Of a stretch of 15,686 nucleotides of DNA, positions 1-7,091 are shown one piece after another (within the stretch, counting starts at the first letter, position 1; each line of letters starts with the position of its first letter). Where the stretch lies: the NCBI GenBank assembly GCA_023422555.1, contig JAFAGQ010000088.1:1-15686 (forward strand), in the 5' to 3' direction. The notes beneath the pieces are model-generated. The model did no database searches, was not told where the DNA came from, and was given only the letters and a program-made list of their open reading frames with translations. The DNA is from Pseudomonadota bacterium. GTDB taxonomy: Bacteria; Pseudomonadota; Gammaproteobacteria; Burkholderiales; Burkholderiaceae_B. A program made the position numbers and the translations under genes.

Positions 1-35
1 CCAATGACAATGGCATCATAAACAGCCTGCTGCAT
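1..35 (-). CDS. FAD/NAD(P)-dependent oxidoreductase, N-terminal start only
   Basis: Only the first 11 codons are inside the window, on the minus strand running off the left edge. They read MQQAVYDAIVI followed by the first two bases (GG) of the next codon. The pattern YDAIVIG is the first beta-strand of a Rossmann dinucleotide-binding fold, as found at the N-terminus of many FAD-dependent monooxygenases and oxidoreductases (YDVIVIGGG/GAG). A GAGGA ribosome-binding site lies about 10 nt upstream of the ATG. The gene is divergent from folB. The exact enzyme cannot be named from so few residues. Confidence 0.6.
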   Translation of the reverse strand, partial: MQQAVYDAIVI

Positions 36-79
36 TCGGGAAAAATCCTCGTTTAATCATGAATTTATCTTTACCGGCA

Positions 80-119
80 CTATTGTACCCCCCAGTCCGG
101 GGTGAAAACACTACAATAG
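80..119. promoter_or_regulatory. Inverted repeat in the divergent oxidoreductase/folB promoter region
   Basis: CTATTGTA (80-87) and TACAATAG (112-119) are perfect 8-bp inverted copies. Between them lies an inner hairpin ACCCC...GGGGT (about 87-103). Each outer arm contains TACAAT read toward its own gene, which is a good match to a sigma-70 -10 box for folB (plus) and for the oxidoreductase (minus). I see no convincing -35 box at 17 nt for either. It is best described as a symmetric dyad, possibly overlapping divergent promoters or an operator. Confidence 0.4.
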
Positions 120-167
120 CAGCCTGAACAAAATCCGGGAATTCCCGGAGCCTTTTACTGATTTATC

Positions 168-527
168 ATGACCACTCGCCGTATATTTTTCAGCCGTCTT
201 GCGCTGGATGCCCGAATTGGCATTCTGGAGCACGAACTGCGCGCCACCCAGCCTCTGCATATTGACGCCGATATCGACATGCATGTTGACCAGGAAGTCA
301 ACGATCACGATATCCGCAGTGTACTGGACTATCGCAAGTTGCGAGAAGCGATTATTGAAGAATGTACGCGCGCGCATGTGCATCTGGTTGAAACGCTGGG
401 CGACATGGTTATTGCCCGACTTCTGAACGACTTTCCCGCCGTTTACCGGGTGCGCCTGCGTATCGGCAAACCTCTGGCCTTCTCTGACTGTGCCGCCGTC
501 GGCATAGAAGTGGAAGCCAGCCGCTGA
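168..527 (+). CDS. folB: Dihydroneopterin aldolase (FolB)
   Basis: FolB converts 7,8-dihydroneopterin to 6-hydroxymethyl-7,8-dihydropterin and glycolaldehyde in cytosolic folate synthesis. The 119-residue length is normal for this T-fold family. Family landmarks are visible: the N-terminal strand and GILEHE segment (residues 18-23, E21/E23), the DY pair at 54-55, E75 in the HLVETLGDMV segment that binds the pterin, and K101-P in the C-terminal IGKP segment, equivalent to the catalytic lysine. The start ATG follows a GGAG about 17 nt upstream, which is too far for a good Shine-Dalgarno, so initiation signals look weak. It begins a close plus-strand series with ttcA 33 nt downstream. Some FolB proteins also have epimerase or oxygenase activity, which cannot be judged here. 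Confidence 0.92.
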   Translation: MTTRRIFFSRLALDARIGILEHELRATQPLHIDADIDMHVDQEVNDHDIRSVLDYRKLREAIIEECTRAHVHLVETLGDMVIARLLNDFPAVYRVRLRIGKPLAFSDCAAVGIEVEASR

Positions 528-560
528 TTCGCTCCAGCGCGAAAACAGACACGTCCGAAC

Positions 561-1577
561 ATGACTACCGTAGCCACCCCCAGCGCCGCAGCCAGCCATC
601 AGGCAGCCCAGAAACAGCGCCAGCACGAGAATAAACTGACCAAGCGCATTATGCGCGAAGCCGGCACCGCCATCGTCGATTACAACATGATCGAAGAAGG
701 CGACAAAGTCATGGTCTGTCTGTCGGGCGGCAAGGACTCCTACAGCATGCTGGACATCCTGCTGAACCTGCAAAAGCGCGCCCCTATCAATTTCGAGATC
801 GTTGCCGTCAATCTGGATCAGAAGCAGCCAGGCTTTCCGGAGCATGTGCTGCCTGAATACCTCACAAAACTGGGTGTTCCCTTTCACATTGAAAACCAGG
901 ACACCTATTCCATTGTCAAACGCCTGATTCCAGAAGGGAAAACCACCTGTTCGCTCTGCTCCCGACTGCGCCGCGGGATCCTCTATCGCGTGGCCAGCGA
1001 ACTGGGTGCAACCAAGATTGCACTGGGTCATCATCGCGACGATATTCTGGCGACGTTTTTCCTGAACCTGTTCTACGCGGCAAAACTCAAGTCCATGCCG
1101 CCCAAACTGGTCTCTGATGACGGTCGTCATACCGTGATTCGTCCGCTGGCCTATATTGCAGAAAAGGATCTGATTGCGTATTCGGAACTCAAACAGTTTC
1201 CGATCATTCCCTGCAATCTTTGCGGCTCCCAGGAGAACCTTAAACGCAAGGAAGTCAGCCGCATGATTGCCGCCTGGGAAAAAGAAAGTCCCAAGAAAGT
1301 GTGGAATACGTTCAAGGCACTGTCGGCAATTGCGCCCTCTCATTTGATGGACCGCAATCTGTTTGATTTCGCAGGTCTAAAGCCCACCGGTATTGCAGAT
1401 GAAAATGGTGACAAAGCCTTCGATGCCGAAACGTTTGACGATACGTTAAGCGCGGCGCCAGCCGATACCGATGACGAGTCAGACAGCAGCGATGACAGTC
1501 GCGATATTGCTTTCAATGACGATCGTAATGGATCCAGCCGTACTTACGCACGTACCATTCGCATTCAATCACTCTGA
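561..1577 (+). CDS. ttcA: tRNA 2-thiocytidine(32) synthetase (TtcA)
   Basis: TtcA is an ATP-dependent iron-sulfur enzyme that thiolates cytidine 32 of certain tRNAs in the cytoplasm. The PP-loop ATP-pyrophosphatase motif SGGKDS is at residues 55-60. The two CxxC pairs that hold the [4Fe-4S] cluster are C130/C133 (CSLC) and C218/C221 (CNLC). The GHHRDD segment (about 156-161) and the RPL segment are also typical. The protein is 338 residues, somewhat longer than the roughly 311-residue E. coli enzyme. The extra length is a short N-terminal Ala/Gln-rich leader and an Asp/Ser-rich acidic tail from about residue 280 on. No strong ribosome-binding site precedes the ATG. queF starts 8 nt after its stop, so the two are very likely co-transcribed. 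Confidence 0.95.
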   Translation: MTTVATPSAAASHQAAQKQRQHENKLTKRIMREAGTAIVDYNMIEEGDKVMVCLSGGKDSYSMLDILLNLQKRAPINFEIVAVNLDQKQPGFPEHVLPEYLTKLGVPFHIENQDTYSIVKRLIPEGKTTCSLCSRLRRGILYRVASELGATKIALGHHRDDILATFFLNLFYAAKLKSMPPKLVSDDGRHTVIRPLAYIAEKDLIAYSELKQFPIIPCNLCGSQENLKRKEVSRMIAAWEKESPKKVWNTFKALSAIAPSHLMDRNLFDFAGLKPTGIADENGDKAFDAETFDDTLSAAPADTDDESDSSDDSRDIAFNDDRNGSSRTYARTIRIQSL

Positions 1578-1585
1578 ACCATTCT

Positions 1586-2416
1586 ATGACCGAGTCTTTT
1601 CTGCACAATGCGCCGCTGGGTAAAGACACAGAATACCCAGACCACTACGATCCTTCCCTGCTGTTTCCCATTCCCAGGGATACAGGACGCGCGCATCTGA
1701 GCCTGCAGCCTCCGCCCGCCTGGCACGGCGCGGATATCTGGACCGCCTATGAGCTATCCTGGCTGAATGAGAAAGGCAAACCGCAAATCGCCCTCGCGCG
1801 CTTTGTTGTACCTTCGACCAGTACGCATATTATTGAGTCCAAATCGTTCAAGCTGTATCTGAATTCTTTTAATCAGACCCGCATGCCGGGCCATGAAGCG
1901 CTTGTTGCCTATATGCAGCAGGATCTGAGTGCAGCGGCCGGCGCGCCGGTTGGCGTGACATTGATAGAGCCGACAAGCTTCAAAGCAGAGTCACTGGGCG
2001 AACTCAAAGGCACGCTGATCGATACGCTGGATGTTGAAATTGACGTTTACCAGCCGGATGCATCGCTGCTGAAAGCAGATCCCACACAGTCACGGCAGGA
2101 AACCTTGCGTTCGGATCTGCTCAAATCCAATTGTCCGGTTACCAGTCAGCCCGATTGGGGCAGCCTGCAAATTGAATACTCCGGCGCTGCCATTGACCAT
2201 GCATCACTGTTGAAATACATCGTCTCATTCCGTGGTCACAATGGTTTTCATGAGCAGTGCGTAGAGCAGATATTCTGCGACATTCTGAGTACCTGCGCCC
2301 CCGATAGTCTGTCTGTGTATGCGCGTTACACCCGCCGCGGCGGCCTGGATATCAACCCATGGCGCAGTACCGACGCAAACTTTGAGCCAGCCATCGCACG
2401 AAATGCCCGCCAATAA
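1586..2416 (+). CDS. queF: NADPH-dependent 7-cyano-7-deazaguanine reductase (QueF, long form)
   Basis: QueF reduces the nitrile of preQ0 to the amine of preQ1, the last free-base step before queuosine is placed in tRNA. At 276 residues it is the long (type II, E. coli YqcD-like) form with two T-fold halves. The family motif ESKSFKLYLNSFNQT is at residues 84-98. The catalytic cysteine is C183 in NCPVTSQPDW, which forms the covalent thioimide with preQ0, and the acid D190 follows. FHEQC at 221-225 supplies the substrate-binding His/Glu, and RRGGLDINPWR at 250-260 is the conserved C-terminal block. All key residues are present, so the enzyme looks active. Its last 14 nt overlap the start of the next gene. 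Confidence 0.95.
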   Translation: MTESFLHNAPLGKDTEYPDHYDPSLLFPIPRDTGRAHLSLQPPPAWHGADIWTAYELSWLNEKGKPQIALARFVVPSTSTHIIESKSFKLYLNSFNQTRMPGHEALVAYMQQDLSAAAGAPVGVTLIEPTSFKAESLGELKGTLIDTLDVEIDVYQPDASLLKADPTQSRQETLRSDLLKSNCPVTSQPDWGSLQIEYSGAAIDHASLLKYIVSFRGHNGFHEQCVEQIFCDILSTCAPDSLSVYARYTRRGGLDINPWRSTDANFEPAIARNARQ

Positions 2417-3209
2417 AGCCACTCTCTCCCGACCTCATGTCAGCATTGCTGCAGCCTTCAGCAAAGGGCTGGCCACACAGCTACGTCCGGCCATGCTATT
2501 TGCCATCGTTCTGCCATTTGTGATTGCACTTATTGCGGCCATCATTTTGCTGGTGTTCGCCTGGGGACCGCTGGATCACTGGCTGGACAATACCACCATG
2601 CATTGGGGCTGGTTCCAGTCTGTGTCTGCCAGATTATCGGGCTGGGGATTTGCCACCATGAGCGACTGGCTCACCGGCATTCTGTCATTTGTTGCGCTGC
2701 TTGCCGTCAGCGGCATTGCCGGCCTGGCTGCAGCCGCCATTCTGGTCATGCCCATGGCATTGAAAGTGATCAGTGAAAACAGCTACCCGGATTTGCAAAG
2801 AAAGGGGCAAAATGCAACGCTGACCAGCCTTTCCAACACCATCAAGGTAAGTACGATTTTTGTGATTGGCTGGCTGATTACCCTGCCGCTTTGGCTGATT
2901 CCATTTGCGGGCATCGCCCTGTCATTGTTCTGGGGCGCCTATGCCTTCTCACATATGACCCGTCTGGACGCCATTGTGGAGCATGCAACGCCAGAGGAAC
3001 GGGAATTTGTCCTGCGCCATTACAGTCGTGATTTCTGGATGATTGGTCTCATTTGCGCAGCCATCGCTCTCGTGCCCTTTGCCGGATTCATCATGCCGGT
3101 GTTTTCCATTCTGGTATGCACACATTTCGCTCTGACGGCGCTGAAGGCCGTCCGCGCGCAGCGTGCGGCGCTGGAGAATCACAGTTCCAGACCGGAGAGC
3201 ATCGGGTAA
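2403..3209 (+). CDS. EI24-domain (CysZ-like) inner-membrane protein
   Basis: This 268-residue integral membrane protein resembles the EI24/CysZ family (Pfam EI24), common in betaproteobacteria next to housekeeping genes. CysZ in E. coli is a sulfate permease, but transport by this paralogue is not shown. Hydrophobic stretches lie at about residues 31-54, 92-120, 150-182 and 211-246. A short N-terminal amphipathic segment, AAFSKGLATQLRP (about 17-29), is typical of the family. I chose the ATG at 2403, inside the end of queF, because the residues encoded further upstream are antisense-like and lie wholly within queF coding sequence. The 14-nt overlap with queF suggests translational coupling. 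The family call is from recognition of pattern and context. Confidence 0.8.
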   Translation: MPANKATLSRPHVSIAAAFSKGLATQLRPAMLFAIVLPFVIALIAAIILLVFAWGPLDHWLDNTTMHWGWFQSVSARLSGWGFATMSDWLTGILSFVALLAVSGIAGLAAAAILVMPMALKVISENSYPDLQRKGQNATLTSLSNTIKVSTIFVIGWLITLPLWLIPFAGIALSLFWGAYAFSHMTRLDAIVEHATPEEREFVLRHYSRDFWMIGLICAAIALVPFAGFIMPVFSILVCTHFALTALKAVRAQRAALENHSSRPESIG

Positions 3210-3226
3210 TTTACCTGATTGAAACA

Positions 3227-3281
3227 GGATCGCCAGTGTGCCAGGTGTACGCCCGTACATCCTGGCAAACCGGAGCGATCC
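3227..3281. terminator. Nested hairpin between convergent genes, possible bidirectional terminator
   Basis: An outer stem GGATCGC (3227-3233) pairs with GCGATCC (3275-3281). Inside it GCCAGG-TGTAC (3240-3250) pairs with GTACA-T-CCTGGC (3255-3266), with one bulged T and a GCCC loop. It sits between the stop of the EI24 gene (plus) and the stop of pgaD (minus), 7 nt from the latter, where transcription from both sides converges. There is no clear U-tract on either side, so classical intrinsic termination is uncertain. Confidence 0.45.
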
Positions 3282-3288
3282 GTCTGGT

Positions 3289-3687
3289 TCATTGGTGCAT
3301 ATAGTCTTTACTTTCCACGCTAACGATGTTTCCATCATCACCATGATAAATCACGCTGTGGCGACTGTCTTTCAGGGCGCTCCACCATTTTTTTGGATAG
3401 GCAGCAAATCCGGCATCGACCCATCGATCAAAATTTCCGTTTTCTGACTCCTTGGCACCACGCAAGTGCGCCCACAGCACAAACAATAGAGCAGAAACCA
3501 CCGTTATGGTCAGATACTGAACGATAATCCCCAGACTGGTATCGACAGGCAACTGTTCGTGTTTGTAATTCATATACACTGACATTATGCTATGCAGCAC
3601 GATGTAGCCAAAAACCAGCCAGGCACAAACTGTCAGCAAGGTATCCAGAACAAACCGAAGGGGAGATCGTTGAGTTTTTACTATCAT
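3289..3687 (-). CDS. pgaD: PNAG synthase accessory subunit (PgaD)
   Basis: PgaD is the small inner-membrane partner of the glycosyltransferase PgaC. In E. coli both are needed for polymerisation, and cyclic-di-GMP stabilises the complex. The 132-residue length matches the roughly 137-residue E. coli protein. Two transmembrane segments are visible at about residues 13-37 and 52-73, followed by a soluble cytoplasmic tail. The ATG is preceded by a good GAGGA ribosome-binding site 6 nt upstream. It is the last gene of the operon, 29 nt after pgaC. PgaD sequences diverge a lot, so the call rests on length, topology and position. Confidence 0.85.
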   Translation of the reverse strand: MIVKTQRSPLRFVLDTLLTVCAWLVFGYIVLHSIMSVYMNYKHEQLPVDTSLGIIVQYLTITVVSALLFVLWAHLRGAKESENGNFDRWVDAGFAAYPKKWWSALKDSRHSVIYHGDDGNIVSVESKDYMHQ

Positions 3688-3716
3688 TTTTTATCCTCGC
3701 AATTTAAAAGTTAGTT

Positions 3717-5060
3717 TTATGAATCAGTTTTTCGTGAACTGGATTTAATTCCCCGGTCAGGACTTTGCCATCGCGCACGTATACGGCGATTTTTGAGCAT
3801 GACTTTCGGAAAGCTATACAGCGTTGTGACAAAGTTGATCATCCAGAAAGCCAATGGATACCAGATGATCCACCCGAGGGATTTTTGCAGTCCCTTTTCA
3901 TACCGATAATCAATCGACAGACTGACCAGTGTCTGTAACAGGCACACCAGCGCCAATGTGATTCCGGTAAAGCCGGGCGGGAAGATACTTGCCACTTGAA
4001 GGTCCGCGGGCAGCGGTAAAACATAGTCGGCCAGCCATAAGATGATGGACCATGCCAAAGCGAATACCCAGAATACCGACAGGCAATAGTCCAGTGCCAG
4101 CGGCCATAATGGAAAGAATTTTCTTTTCCATATCTCAGGAACGTTTTTACGGAAAACTTCTGCTCCCCCCTGCGACCAGCGTACTCGCTGCTTCCACAGT
4201 CCCTGCACGGTTTCGGGCATCAGAATCCAGCACAGCGCACGCGGCTCGTAGAAGACTTTCCATCCGGCACTCTGCAGCCTCCACGTAATATCAATGTCTT
4301 CTGTGATCATGTCCAGGTCCCAGAATCCTACATCCTGCAAAGCCTTCAATCTGAATGCGGTACAGACGCCTGATACCGTAAACACTTCGCCGTAGACACG
4401 TTGAGTACGTTTTATCAGGCCGATAATCGAAGAAAATTCGCCCACCTGTATCCGGCCGATCAACGTAGACCTGGTACGAATGCGCGGATTTCCCGTCACA
4501 GCACCCAATTGCTCGTTTTTCAGCAATGGTTCGACCAGATAACGGACCGCGTCAGGATCAAGCAGCGCATCACCGTCAATGCAGACAAGATAATCGCTGC
4601 GCGCCGTCATGGCACCCATGTGCAGCGCCATCGCCTTGCCCTGGTTCTCTGCCAGATGTACAACCCGCAAGCGGTCGTGCTCACTGACGAGGCGTTCAAA
4701 CAAGCCCACAGTGTCATCGGTTGAGCCATCGTTCACCGCGATGACTTCAATGTTGGGATAGTCCTGATTCAGGGCGGCAAGAATGGTATGTTCGCCGTGA
4801 TCCGCTTCGTTGTAGCACGGCACAATGATGCTCACCAACGGTTCGCCTTCCAGCTCCGGCGGTGGGTCGGGACGCCACGACCATTTGCGCTCCCAATGGA
4901 ACCAGAAATAAAGTCCGCCAGCCATCCACAATCCGGACATGAAAAGGGGATAGAAGAAAACGAAGTGCAGCAGAAAATCACTGGTCATGACCAGCGCGAC
5001 ACCAAACGGAACGCCCAGTACAAGTGCCAATATCAATATTGCAATAATTTGATCTATCAT
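3717..5060 (-). CDS. pgaC: Poly-beta-1,6-N-acetylglucosamine synthase (PgaC)
   Basis: PgaC is the processive family-2 glycosyltransferase that polymerises UDP-GlcNAc into PNAG at the inner membrane. The protein is 447 residues (E. coli about 441). Two N-terminal transmembrane segments (about 5-25 and 32-53) precede the catalytic domain. That domain shows VNDGSTDD (109-116, UDP-binding D111), IDGDA (161-165, the metal-binding DxD), TED (253-255, catalytic base D255) and QRVRW (291-295). Three hydrophobic segments follow at about 318-343, 364-383 and 396-416. I chose the start at 5060, which overlaps the pgaB stop as ATGA and aligns with the E. coli N-terminus (MINRIV). An in-frame ATG five codons upstream is possible but lies inside pgaB. 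Confidence 0.95.
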   Translation of the reverse strand: MIDQIIAILILALVLGVPFGVALVMTSDFLLHFVFFYPLFMSGLWMAGGLYFWFHWERKWSWRPDPPPELEGEPLVSIIVPCYNEADHGEHTILAALNQDYPNIEVIAVNDGSTDDTVGLFERLVSEHDRLRVVHLAENQGKAMALHMGAMTARSDYLVCIDGDALLDPDAVRYLVEPLLKNEQLGAVTGNPRIRTRSTLIGRIQVGEFSSIIGLIKRTQRVYGEVFTVSGVCTAFRLKALQDVGFWDLDMITEDIDITWRLQSAGWKVFYEPRALCWILMPETVQGLWKQRVRWSQGGAEVFRKNVPEIWKRKFFPLWPLALDYCLSVFWVFALAWSIILWLADYVLPLPADLQVASIFPPGFTGITLALVCLLQTLVSLSIDYRYEKGLQKSLGWIIWYPLAFWMINFVTTLYSFPKVMLKNRRIRARWQSPDRGIKSSSRKTDS

Positions 5061-7084
5061 GGGAATGGATACCATTCAATGGATATGGCGGGACGAATGA
5101 TGTTCATTCGTGGCTGGTCATTTACGAAATCGTCCGGGTAGTAGCCAAAGTTATTGGCGCCCCGCAGCTGCAGACGTTTGAGCCATTGCGCAAGCGTGGC
5201 AGAGTCGACCGGCACGTCTTCTTTGCCAGCGTGAGCATCGCTTCGCCAGTCCTTTGCCTGAATTTCAAAAACGGTTTTGCTTAGTGCGTCGGGCCGTGCT
5301 GCGATTTTGTCGACCAATCGATCAAGCCAGGCGTTTTCTTTACCTTTGGGCACGTTTTCCATTCGCGGCATTGCCATGGGAGCCGTCCAGTCGTAGGTTT
5401 GAAGGAAATCATCCACATTCTGGGCAAACCACGCTTCACTTTCCGGCTGCAGAACGGGTGCGGCAAAAATGTTCCTCGCTGTTTTTATCTGCGCGCCACG
5501 AATCTGTTTGACGTGTCGCGTCAAGTCCACCGTGAAGGCAGTCAGCGCCTGACTTTTGTAGCGGGTCCATGCCTTCATTGTCTCTGGATTGTCTCGCAGC
5601 GCAGAGATGTCTGCAGGAAGCCCTGCCTGCTGATAGGCCTTGAGTGCCGAGGGGCTCATGTCTTCAAAGTCGCTCAACATGGCGTCGTCATGAAACAGCA
5701 CCCCATCAAATGTCGAGTAACGCGCGAGATCTTCATAAAGCGCTGTGATTTTTTCGCGGGCTTGCGGGTCAAAGGGAGAAAGGCGGCGATATTGCGACGG
5801 ATCGATGTTTATCGCACCGGTTTTCGGATCCCATCGCTGCACCCGATCAATTGACGGGCCCAGATCAAAGCTGAGGACCGGCATCCAGGCAAAGACCTGT
5901 ACGTTTGCCCGATTTCTCAACTGCCATGCCGCTCGATTGAACAGGTCCGAGCGCACGGGCAGCACGCGATTCTGAAAGTAGACCGACTTGACCAGCCCAT
6001 CGCCTTCGGGATCGGCAAAGGCCTGCAGAAACACAGTTGAAATTTTCAGGTCAGCTATTCGCTGAACCAGCGCACCAACATTGCGATCCATTTGTTGCGG
6101 ATCGGGGTCATACACATAGTCCAGGTCGACATGCGCCACGCGCATCAGTTGTGCCGCTCCGATCTTGTTCACACCATTGGCAAAGTCTTCTATTGTCGGA
6201 TCGTTGGACACGAGAAAACGCGGCACATTCAATAGGTCCTTCGTTGATCCGATACCGTCCTCCAGCGTCATTGCCATGGAATAGCCCTGGCTGTGTATGA
6301 CGTCCAGCGCTGTGCCCGATGCGGCTCCGTAAGGCCACACCCATACGCGCGGGTCCTTGCCTGTCGCTGATTTGATCCGGTTCGATATCATCTTCACATC
6401 GGCTGCAATGCGGCTCTTGAATTCGCTGTCGGATTCGTATCTTCCTGTCTGCTTGTTGTAGAGGCGACTGGCGGCAGCCGGCTGGGTGTTCCCCTGCGGG
6501 TTGGCATCGATTCCATAATGCAGGTTGTAAGTGTGCGCGGCAATTTCAACTAATCCCGAGTCAGAAATCTCGCGAATCTGTGACCAGGTAAGGAATCGCT
6601 TGCGATCGGTGGGTTTACCACCAAAATCCACATTCTGACCGGCGGGGGTATCCATCCATTTGCCCACGGGCGCCAGCACTGCAGGCCAGCGATATGCCTT
6701 GAGCAGTGGAAGCACATGCTTATAAAAACCACTGTAGCCATCATCGAATGTGAGCAGGACAGACCTCGCAGGCAGCGGCTTGCCTGCAGAGCGGGCATCC
6801 AGAATTTGAGAAACTGAAACCGGTCGATAGCCTGCAGCCTGCAGCCACTTGAACTGCTCCTTCAAATGGTCGACAGTAACACTCAGATAAGCCTGATCGG
6901 GATCTTTTTCCTGCACGTCATGATAGGCCAGAACAAAGAACTGATCGGGGCGGATATTGCGTTCTTCCAGACTGACAGCGCGCTGTGATGGCGGGACGAA
7001 TTGCGGGATATCTTTGGCGCAACCGGGCAACAGGAAACACAACAGAAACGCGAAAACCGCGCAAAGTATTTTTTGATTTTTCAT
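5057..7084 (-). CDS. pgaB: PNAG N-deacetylase lipoprotein (PgaB)
   Basis: PgaB partially de-N-acetylates PNAG in the periplasm, which is needed for export through PgaA. The protein is about 675 residues (E. coli about 672). The N-terminus is a lipoprotein signal with lipobox LPGC, the lipidated cysteine being C22. The N-terminal carbohydrate-esterase-4 domain has TFDDG (D114/D115) and the metal-binding H184 and H189. These fall at the same positions as I recall for E. coli PgaB, so it looks catalytically intact. The C-terminal half (about 310-675), with HVDLDYVYD, LQAFADP and LFHDDA, is the PNAG-binding/glycoside-hydrolase-like domain. The start is 7 nt after the pgaA stop. Longer in-frame extensions upstream would overlap pgaA and lack a signal peptide at their N-terminus. 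Confidence 0.95.
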   Translation of the reverse strand: MKNQKILCAVFAFLLCFLLPGCAKDIPQFVPPSQRAVSLEERNIRPDQFFVLAYHDVQEKDPDQAYLSVTVDHLKEQFKWLQAAGYRPVSVSQILDARSAGKPLPARSVLLTFDDGYSGFYKHVLPLLKAYRWPAVLAPVGKWMDTPAGQNVDFGGKPTDRKRFLTWSQIREISDSGLVEIAAHTYNLHYGIDANPQGNTQPAAASRLYNKQTGRYESDSEFKSRIAADVKMISNRIKSATGKDPRVWVWPYGAASGTALDVIHSQGYSMAMTLEDGIGSTKDLLNVPRFLVSNDPTIEDFANGVNKIGAAQLMRVAHVDLDYVYDPDPQQMDRNVGALVQRIADLKISTVFLQAFADPEGDGLVKSVYFQNRVLPVRSDLFNRAAWQLRNRANVQVFAWMPVLSFDLGPSIDRVQRWDPKTGAINIDPSQYRRLSPFDPQAREKITALYEDLARYSTFDGVLFHDDAMLSDFEDMSPSALKAYQQAGLPADISALRDNPETMKAWTRYKSQALTAFTVDLTRHVKQIRGAQIKTARNIFAAPVLQPESEAWFAQNVDDFLQTYDWTAPMAMPRMENVPKGKENAWLDRLVDKIAARPDALSKTVFEIQAKDWRSDAHAGKEDVPVDSATLAQWLKRLQLRGANNFGYYPDDFVNDQPRMNIIRPAISIEWYPFP

Positions 7085-7091
7085 ATGAGAT

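Noticed and set aside
111..1343. Long minus-strand open frame of 410 codons opposite folB and ttcA
   Set aside because: It is antisense to two genes with clear catalytic motifs, has no recognisable domain, and its composition reflects the codon bias of the opposite strand.
2319..2402. Longer start for the EI24-like protein
   Set aside because: The extra 28 codons lie wholly inside queF in another frame and do not look like the family N-terminus.
3205..3215. GGTAA-T-TTACC palindrome over the EI24-gene stop codon
   Set aside because: The single-base centre cannot form a hairpin of useful size, and its location over a stop codon makes an operator unlikely.
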